Below, one piece after another: positions 1-4,466 of a DNA stretch of 6,617 nt. The stretch comes from JAVBKA01 sp031546715 (GTDB lineage Bacteria > Bacillota > Clostridia > Oscillospirales > UBA929), in assembly GCA_031546715.1 (NCBI GenBank), contig JAVBKA010000136.1, positions 1-6,617 on the forward strand, read 5' to 3'. A model generated the notes under the pieces. It worked only from the letters and a program-made list of their open reading frames with translations. It was not told the origin of the DNA and searched no databases. Within the stretch, counting starts at the first letter, position 1. Each line of letters starts with the position of its first letter. The translations under genes were made by a program, and so were the position numbers.

Positions 1-564
1 TGCGCTTTCATTTGCAAACTTAGTCCGTTCGGCGCAGTTAAAGCCCATATAGTCGTCCCAAAGACCTAAGTTTACTAGTAAGGATTGATAAGCTCTATCT
101 ATATGCGAAGGAATGGCAATTCCTTCGTACTTCTTGCAAAGTGCTGATACGCTGTAAATCCCCACGCCGCTTGCGTGGTTTAGCATTCTGACCTCTATGC
201 CGAATATCTCGTCATTTTCATCAATGAGAAGCTGTTCGCCAAACTGAGACGGAACATTGGGCACATTATCGGATATGCTGACTACATACTGTTCAAAGGC
301 TTCAGCTTTTTCAATATCGGGAAAAAGGCAAAGGACATGAACCTCTTCCGCTGTTGTAAGCTCCATGCCCGGTAAGCCTAAAATGCCGAACTCCTTGCAC
401 CATTTAAGGAATGGTCTGCAATTACCAACGGTATCATGGTCAGTTAAGGCGGCAATCTGCGTTCCTGCAATTGAAAGCATCCCCGCAATGTTTGCGGGCG
501 TGCATTCGTTATCAGCGCAAGGTGACAGGCACGAATGCAAATGCAAGTCATAAAACAGCTTCAC
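1..564 (-). CDS. PHP-domain metal-dependent phosphoesterase (3' end cut by window)
   Basis: The 188 visible codons read without a stop to base 1, so the C-terminus lies outside the window. PHP motifs are clear: DLHLHS at residues 6-11 (His8 and His10 as metal ligands), TDHD at 41-44, GMELT at 66-70 (Glu68), His76 in the EEVHVLCLF stretch, and PSHIDRA at 152-158 (His154). PHP proteins use a cluster of metal ions to hydrolyse phosphoester bonds. The substrate of this cytosolic member is unknown. The GTG start at 564 lies 2 nt after the stop of the preceding DRTGG-like gene and has no convincing ribosome binding site, which suggests translational coupling. The only nearby ATG, a few bases downstream, is out of frame, and the DLHLHS motif sits at the N-terminus as usual for the family. 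Being last in view of a signalling-like operon, it may process a phosphorylated signal (inference). The family call is firm; the function is not. Confidence 0.9.
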   Translation of the reverse strand, partial: MKLFYDLHLHSCLSPCADNECTPANIAGMLSIAGTQIAALTDHDTVGNCRPFLKWCKEFGILGLPGMELTTAEEVHVLCLFPDIEKAEAFEQYVVSISDNVPNVPSQFGEQLLIDENDEIFGIEVRMLNHASGVGIYSVSALCKKYEGIAIPSHIDRAYQSLLVNLGLWDDYMGFNCAERTKFANESA

Positions 565-566
565 GA

Positions 567-911
567 TTATTTATCTGCTTCAAGAGCCTGATGGATTTTC
601 CAGCATAGTTCATATGCCTGCAAGGCTGACGCAAGAATGGGGATATCCTCAGCCTCCGCTTTTTTTAGCAGTACCTCGTCTGGTTTTACGTCCTCTGCAA
701 GTATGACACAGGCTACGCCTGATAAATGCGCCACAGCTGCAACATTCGGATTGTTCATAAGTGTGACCCACGCACAGCCCTCAGTTGCCCTTCCCATAAC
801 CCATGAAAGCAAATCTCCGCAGTAACCGCCCAAAATTTTTGTCTCCAAAGCATCCTCGCTTCCGCAGATTACGGTTGCCGATAGTGCCGCCGCCATAGCT
901 TTTACATTCAA
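567..911 (-). CDS. DRTGG-like domain protein A (114 aa)
   Basis: This is a small single-domain cytosolic protein. The pattern GGYCGDLLSWVMG (residues 28-40), WVTLMNNPNVAAVA (48-61) and CVILAEDVKP (68-77) fits the DRTGG domain family (PF07085), which also occurs in CBS-DRTGG pyrophosphatases and phosphotransacetylase-like proteins and is thought to bind small ligands or nucleotides. I start it at TTG 911, not the GTG at 920: GGAAGGTG at 918-925 is a good ribosome binding site 6 nt before the TTG but would overlap the GTG. The TTG start also gives MNVKAMAAAL, which lines up with MTVRDVMSIL of the paralogue at 2663-3010. It follows the hydrogenase-like gene by 31 nt and precedes the PHP gene by 2 nt. 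The asparagine-proline region and the C-terminal AxxxYELC segment are shared with the paralogue. The literal DRTGG string is absent. Family assignment is by pattern only and no function can be assigned. Confidence 0.8.
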   Translation of the reverse strand: MNVKAMAAALSATVICGSEDALETKILGGYCGDLLSWVMGRATEGCAWVTLMNNPNVAAVAHLSGVACVILAEDVKPDEVLLKKAEAEDIPILASALQAYELCWKIHQALEADK

Positions 912-917
912 CTTAAT

Positions 918-925
918 CACCTTCC
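918..925 (-). promoter_or_regulatory. Ribosome binding site of DRTGG-like gene A
   Basis: GGAAGGTG on the minus strand ends 6 nt before TTG 911. It overlaps the alternative GTG at 920-918, so it argues for the TTG as the true start. Confidence 0.65.
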
Positions 926-942
926 GAATTTTTTTCTGACGC

Positions 943-2202
943 CTATTTGCGGAACGGAGGAGGCAGGTAATCCTCGCCTATCATTCGCTCACGCATATGA
1001 AAAATGCAGTCTTCCTCTTGAGCAAACCCAAGGACAACGTCCTCAGCCAACGCTCTGCAAGAAGGCGCACCGCAGGAGGAACAGTCTAGCCCCGGAAGCC
1101 TTGCGAGAAGGAGCTCGATTGCTTGATACTTCTCCATCGCCGTTTTGATATCGTTATCAAGCTGCCAAACCGGAGTATGCTCCAGAGGTAACTGCCTTTC
1201 AAGGCTTTCGCCGTCCTCTGCTGTGTAATGATTTCTGGAAACAGGCAGGTATTTCATAAGAGATTTAAGGCGGGAACGAGCCGCAAAGGGGTTCTCTGTT
1301 GCCAAACAGCCGCCGAGACAGCCTTGGGTACATGCCCCAAGCTCCACAAAGGAAATATCTGACAGCTTACCGTCCTCAATATCCTCAAGCACTCTGATGA
1401 CATTAGGCACACCATCAACATTTATGCTTTTTTCGCCAAGGAGAGTTGCGCTTTCGCCGCCACTTGCCGCCCAACCAACTCCCATAAGCCCCGATGTTTG
1501 AATAGACGGCTCATCCTTAACCTTTTTCATGGCTGGCAGCAGCTTTAGGTAGACCTCGGTCATAGATAGCGCGCCGTCAATAACAGGTGCGGGAAGTCCT
1601 ACAGGTTGATGCGCCGCCGTCATTTTCGCAGGGCATGGAGTGATGAAAAATACGCCGATTTTTTCTGAGGAAAGCCCTGTTTTCTCCATCGTCTCCTTAC
1701 GCGCCCGAATCGCCGCCAACTCCACTGGAGCAATATGCGGAGAAATATGTGACATCAGCTTTGGGAAACGCTGACATATCAGCCGAACACAGGCGGGACA
1801 GGCGGAGGATATTTGCGGCGTTATGGGATGCTCCTTTTGCGATCTGGCATAATCCGATATCATTTCCGCGGCTTTTGCGACCTCGTATACCATATCAAAG
1901 CCAATATACAACAGACCGTGGAGCACAGTGCTTATGTCAAACAAATTGTGAAACTGACCATACAGGCTCGGTGCGGGCAATGCGATATTAAATTCAAATT
2001 CCTTTAGTCTACCAAAGGAATCGCAAACAGCTTTTTTTGCGTGATGTGGACAGGTGCGTATGCACTCACCGCAGTCAATACAGCGTTCGTCTATAATTGT
2101 CGCCTTGCCTCGACGAACTCGAATTGCCTCGGTGGGACAATGCTTAATACAGGCAGTACAGCCCTTGCATTTGTCCTTGTCAAGCGTAACACTATGATGC
2201 AA
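943..2202 (-). CDS. Divergent [FeFe]-hydrogenase-like iron-sulfur protein, putative sensor (419 aa)
   Basis: Three parts are visible. Residues 1-60 hold two ferredoxin-type [4Fe-4S] motifs (Cys12/15/18/22 and Cys41/44/47/51). Residues about 65-335 resemble the hydrogenase H-cluster domain: APSLYGQF at 77-84, SSACPAC at 132-138 (L1), TPCPAK at 188-193 (L2) and ELGACTQGCLGG at 287-298 (L3). Residues 374-399 form a Cys-x2-Cys-x4-Cys-x16-Cys Fe-S domain of the PF04060 type. The four cysteines that hold the H-cluster cubane in catalytic enzymes are kept (135, 190, 291, 295). The proton-relay cysteine of TSCCP is Ala134, the L2 methionine is Thr189, the L3 methionine position is Gly289, and the GGGxP tail of L3 is lost. 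Such changes are known from putative sensory or non-catalytic [FeFe] proteins, so I infer a redox or hydrogen sensor, or an electron-transfer protein, rather than a hydrogenase. No transmembrane segment is seen. The start is TTG at 2202, backed by AAAGAGG 7 nt upstream. It lies between a GHKL-ATPase gene and a DRTGG-like gene. Confidence 0.88.
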   Translation of the reverse strand: MHHSVTLDKDKCKGCTACIKHCPTEAIRVRRGKATIIDERCIDCGECIRTCPHHAKKAVCDSFGRLKEFEFNIALPAPSLYGQFHNLFDISTVLHGLLYIGFDMVYEVAKAAEMISDYARSQKEHPITPQISSACPACVRLICQRFPKLMSHISPHIAPVELAAIRARKETMEKTGLSSEKIGVFFITPCPAKMTAAHQPVGLPAPVIDGALSMTEVYLKLLPAMKKVKDEPSIQTSGLMGVGWAASGGESATLLGEKSINVDGVPNVIRVLEDIEDGKLSDISFVELGACTQGCLGGCLATENPFAARSRLKSLMKYLPVSRNHYTAEDGESLERQLPLEHTPVWQLDNDIKTAMEKYQAIELLLARLPGLDCSSCGAPSCRALAEDVVLGFAQEEDCIFHMRERMIGEDYLPPPFRK

Positions 2203-2209
2203 GATATCG

Positions 2210-2216
2210 CCTCTTT
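2210..2216 (-). promoter_or_regulatory. Ribosome binding site of the hydrogenase-like gene
   Basis: AAAGAGG on the minus strand lies 7 nt before the TTG at 2202-2200. No ATG lies in frame between this site and the first ferredoxin cysteine, so this site decides the TTG start. Confidence 0.65.
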
Positions 2217-2243
2217 ATTCCTGAACTTGTGATTTATGTAACA

Positions 2244-2663
2244 TTAATGCTTAATTGTCATTTTCACTAGCGTACCTACTCCAACTTCGGACTCAATTTC
2301 AAAAACATCTGCATACCGCTTCATATTCGGTAGACCCATACCCGCGCCAAAGCCTAAATCTCTAATTTCCTGTGACGCAGTGGAGTACCCTTCTTGAAGT
2401 GCCTGATTAAGGTCTGCAATTCCCGGACCGTGGTCGGTCAAAGTGATAATGATGGAATCGCCGTTAAGCTCAACCTCCGCTTCACCGCCAGTTGCATGAA
2501 TTACCATGTTGATTTCGCCTTCGTACATACAAATAGACGCTTTTCGGATAGCGTCCGAATCTATTCCCATACGCTTCAAGGCACGCTTCATTTCAGTTGA
2601 AGCTTCCCCCGCCGCTGTGAAATTGTCACCATCAACGTTAAACGATAGCTTAATTGGATCCAC
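2244..2663 (-). CDS. RsbW/RsbT-like GHKL ATP-binding protein (139 aa)
   Basis: This is a stand-alone histidine-kinase-type ATPase domain like the anti-sigma and serine kinase proteins RsbW, SpoIIAB and RsbT, which are of similar length (roughly 130-160 aa). The N-box is at residues 47-57 (EGEINMVIHA, Asn52 the likely Mg ligand), the G1 box TDHGPGI at 76-82 (Asp77), and the glycine-rich lid GFGAGMGLPNMKR at 104-116. There is no phospho-acceptor histidine domain, no sensor domain and no membrane segment, so it should phosphorylate or bind a protein partner in the cytosol. The start is GTG at 2663, overlapping the upstream gene's TAG by one base (TAGTG), with AAGGGGG at 2673-2679 as a ribosome binding site 9 nt away. 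No antagonist (STAS), sigma factor or PP2C phosphatase gene is visible, so its partner is unknown. Its position directly before the hydrogenase-like gene suggests that the two act together (inference). Confidence 0.88.
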   Translation of the reverse strand: MDPIKLSFNVDGDNFTAAGEASTEMKRALKRMGIDSDAIRKASICMYEGEINMVIHATGGEAEVELNGDSIIITLTDHGPGIADLNQALQEGYSTASQEIRDLGFGAGMGLPNMKRYADVFEIESEVGVGTLVKMTIKH

Positions 2664-3010
2664 TAAACAGTGCCCCCTTGCAGCCCGTTAGAATATAGGC
2701 GTCCGCAAGCCTCGTACATTCTAAGGGGCGAAGTCAGCACGGTGATATTGCTACCGATTGCAAGGTCAACAATGCTTTTGTCAGGTTTTTTACCCCTGAC
2801 AAAAACAACGCATTTCATATCCATCATTTCAGCAGTACGGATGACTTGGGGGTTTACAAGCCCCGTGAGCAGAACGGACTGCTCTTTAACAAAGGCTAAA
2901 ACGTCACTCATTAGGTCAGAGCCGCAGGCAGAAAGCACTGGTAAATCTAAATTTTCATCAAGACAAAGGCATTCCGCCTGTAAAATGCTCATTACATCAC
3001 GAACTGTCAT
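2663..3010 (-). CDS. DRTGG-like domain protein B (115 aa)
   Basis: This is a small cytosolic protein, paralogous to the 567-911 product. Shared features in order are the M-x-V-(K/R) start, a CG-x-DL-x-S-x-V segment (residues 29-37), an NP-x-V segment at 53-56, CVVFVRGKKPD at 67-77 and the YEACGRLY helix at 99-106. The domain resembles PF07085 (DRTGG), a presumed ligand-binding module; ligand and role are unknown. I choose ATG 3010 because it aligns with the paralogue's start. A longer reading from TTG 3040 would add MFRRRNGCLN and lacks a ribosome binding site. ATG 3010 itself has a weak context: the only GGAG (3027-3030) is 16 nt upstream and lies in the right arm of an inverted repeat, so translation may depend on RNA structure. 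Its stop overlaps the GHKL-ATPase start by one base. It appears to be the first gene of the five-gene block. Confidence 0.78.
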   Translation of the reverse strand: MTVRDVMSILQAECLCLDENLDLPVLSACGSDLMSDVLAFVKEQSVLLTGLVNPQVIRTAEMMDMKCVVFVRGKKPDKSIVDLAIGSNITVLTSPLRMYEACGRLYSNGLQGGTV

Positions 3011-3023
3011 ATTTAAGCAACCA

Positions 3024-3076
3024 TTTCTCCGACGAAACAATTTTATATTTATAAGCTATCTTTCTCGTCGGAAAAA
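3024..3076 (-). repeat. Inverted repeat in the leader of the five-gene block
   Basis: The arms CCGACGA (3065-3071 on the minus strand) and TCGTCGG (3029-3035) are perfect complements. Pairing extends outward through U-rich and A-rich flanks with one G-U pair, and inward by about two more pairs, giving a potential stem of about 14 bp around an AT-rich loop of some 25 nt. The loop contains TATAAATATAAAAT, which could be a -10 element, but I see only weak -35 candidates (TTTTTC at 3071-3076). No U-run follows the right arm, so it is not a standard rho-independent terminator. The right arm includes the only GGAG near the start of the downstream gene. It could be an operator flanking a promoter or an RNA switch; the sequence does not decide between them. 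Confidence 0.55.
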
Positions 3077-3135
3077 TGATAGCCGCTTTTGTTACTGCAA
3101 AAATGAACCAGAATGAATTAGCTCATACTAAATCA

Positions 3136-4215
3136 CTACTTTATTTCGTTTATACTGTATTCTTGTGTTCCCAAGCCGTACTCTTCAAGCTTTTCAAGCT
3201 GAATAAACGGATTTTTACGATGGATTCTCTCAAGCAAATGACCGCTTAAACCCAATTCATGACCCTCTGGCAGTCCTGCGTCAATCAAGTCCTCAACCTT
3301 AATCGCATCCAAACATGCTCTTTCGAGAGAAACGATATCACTTGACGCCATTACACCAATGTCAGGCACTAAAGACGGCGTGGACAAGCCCCAGCAATCG
3401 CAGATAATCGTAATATTTGTAAGAAAATTGATATGGTACACACTATCGCTCGGTAAGGTCTCAAGAACTGTCTTTGTGCAAAGAGCCATCCCTGTCTGGA
3501 AATAGTCATATCCGCCTGATTGGTCGATGGCGATTGCATTAGTCGGGCAAACCTTGACGCAATGACCGCAGTATGTGCAGTGATGATAATCTACGTTATA
3601 AAGCTCCCCGTCAAAGGAGTTTGCGTCATGATTACAGCTTGCGATACATGCTTGACAATGGGTGCATTTGTCTTTGTCCCATGTAATCCCGCCTTCAAGG
3701 CGGTGAATTTGCTGACGGGTGCGGTCTGTAACGCAGCCCATGGCAATATTTTTGCACGCTCCGCCGTATCCGCAAGAACCGTGACCTTTAACGTGAGAAA
3801 GGTTAATTAAAAAATCTGCATCATGAATATAGCCTGCAACATCTACATTTGTAAAGGTTTTATAACTTACGTTTTCTTCGTAATAATACTCGCCTAACAG
3901 CCCACAAACGTCAAGAACTGGCACACCAAAAAGCTCTTCTGTATATCCTCTGGTTTTCGCTTGAGAAACGGTTTGGTCGCAAATGAATGGCTTTGCGCCG
4001 TATTTTTTTAGAAAATCTATTAAGATTTTCACAAAAAGCGGAGAAATCGTAGTATAGCCTATACCGCGCCCAACATGCATTTTTACGGCAACATTTTTAC
4101 CTGCCACCTTATCCTTCAACCCTGTATTTTCAAGCAGCCTCGTAAATTTTGCTGGCAATGTCTGGGATGCTTCAAAGGCACTGTACTTTACTGACGAAAA
4201 TAATACTTCTGACAT
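3136..4215 (-). CDS. DUF362 family iron-sulfur protein (359 aa)
   Basis: The protein matches the DUF362 (PF04015) pattern. It has an N-terminal region with KMHVGRG at 45-51, the HVKGH stretch at 141-145 followed by GYGGACKNIAMGC (149-161), an inserted dicluster ferredoxin segment, and a C-terminal ICDCWG...VPDIGVMAS region (271-291). The two [4Fe-4S] motifs are Cys184/187/190/194 and Cys213/216/219/223. The first lacks the usual proline after its last cysteine (Asn195 instead), while the second has CPTNAI. No signal peptide or membrane segment is visible, so it should be a cytosolic redox protein; no reaction is established for the family. The start is ATG 4215 with GGAGGT at 4221-4226, 5 nt upstream, and a good promoter lies upstream. 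It points the same way as the hydrogenase-like block but is separated from it by 125 nt, so it may be transcribed separately or form its first gene. The family call is firm and the function is open. Confidence 0.9.
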   Translation of the reverse strand: MSEVLFSSVKYSAFEASQTLPAKFTRLLENTGLKDKVAGKNVAVKMHVGRGIGYTTISPLFVKILIDFLKKYGAKPFICDQTVSQAKTRGYTEELFGVPVLDVCGLLGEYYYEENVSYKTFTNVDVAGYIHDADFLINLSHVKGHGSCGYGGACKNIAMGCVTDRTRQQIHRLEGGITWDKDKCTHCQACIASCNHDANSFDGELYNVDYHHCTYCGHCVKVCPTNAIAIDQSGGYDYFQTGMALCTKTVLETLPSDSVYHINFLTNITIICDCWGLSTPSLVPDIGVMASSDIVSLERACLDAIKVEDLIDAGLPEGHELGLSGHLLERIHRKNPFIQLEKLEEYGLGTQEYSINEIK

Positions 4216-4233
4216 TTTCTACCTCCATAAACG

Positions 4234-4254
4234 ATATTTCTTTCAAAGAATTAT
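4234..4254. promoter_or_regulatory. Imperfect palindrome at the DUF362 transcription start, possible operator
   Basis: The core TTCTTTCAAAGAA (4238-4250) is a perfect 6-bp inverted repeat around C4244. It extends to 9 of 10 pairs over 4234-4254. It overlaps the end of the -10 box and the predicted start site near 4243, a usual place for a repressor. It matches no regulator motif I can name with confidence. In this AT-rich spacer a chance palindrome is possible. Confidence 0.4.
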
Positions 4255-4278
4255 ATCAAACAAACATTAAAATATCAA
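4250..4278 (-). promoter_or_regulatory. Sigma-A-type promoter of the DUF362 gene
   Basis: On the minus strand TTGATA (4273-4278) and TATAAT (4250-4255) are separated by exactly 17 bp. This is a perfect -10 and a five-of-six -35 at the ideal spacing. The predicted start near 4243 gives a leader of about 28 nt that contains the GGAGGT ribosome binding site. This is the best promoter in the window. Confidence 0.75.
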
Positions 4279-4407
4279 GCAAATTACTAAAGATTATATT
4301 AATTTGGAAATTTTTGTGTCTTAGTCAGCAAAAAATGATTATAGCAACGCTTTTCAGTATTCAAACAAAAAATAAGTAACGTATATGCAAAACTGTGTAA
4401 GTTGGTG

Positions 4408-4460
4408 TATACTATGAGGAAGCAAGGCTATAAAGAAGATTTTTAAACTTTTTGTGGGGT
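4408..4460 (+). promoter_or_regulatory. Possible -10 element and ribosome binding site of addB
   Basis: TATACT at 4408-4413 could be a -10 box, but no good -35 lies 16-18 bp upstream. TATAAA at 4429-4434 is an alternative with the same weakness. GGGGT at 4456-4460 ends 6 nt before the addB ATG and is an acceptable ribosome binding site. The rest of the 251-nt divergent spacer (4216-4466) is AT-rich and holds no gene or hairpin terminator that I can support. Confidence 0.3.
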
Positions 4461-4466
4461 GCAAGA

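Noticed and set aside
912..920. GTG 920 as start of DRTGG-like gene A
   Set aside because: The ribosome binding site GGAAGGTG overlaps this GTG; TTG 911 has proper 6-nt spacing and matches the paralogue.
3011..3040. N-terminal extension of DRTGG-like gene B from TTG 3040
   Set aside because: The added residues are basic and unlike the paralogue, the TTG has no ribosome binding site, and ATG 3010 aligns with the paralogue start.
3024..3076. Rho-independent terminator after the DUF362 gene
   Set aside because: The stem is not followed by a U-run in the direction of transcription and its loop is long.
2670..3116. Plus-strand open frame of 148 codons opposite DRTGG-like gene B
   Set aside because: It lies antisense to a gene with family motifs, has no recognisable domain, and its translation has no protein-like pattern.
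4149..4379. Plus-strand open frame of 76 codons across the divergent spacer
   Set aside because: It overlaps the DUF362 gene in antisense, and the spacer part is AT-rich, low-complexity translation without a ribosome binding site.
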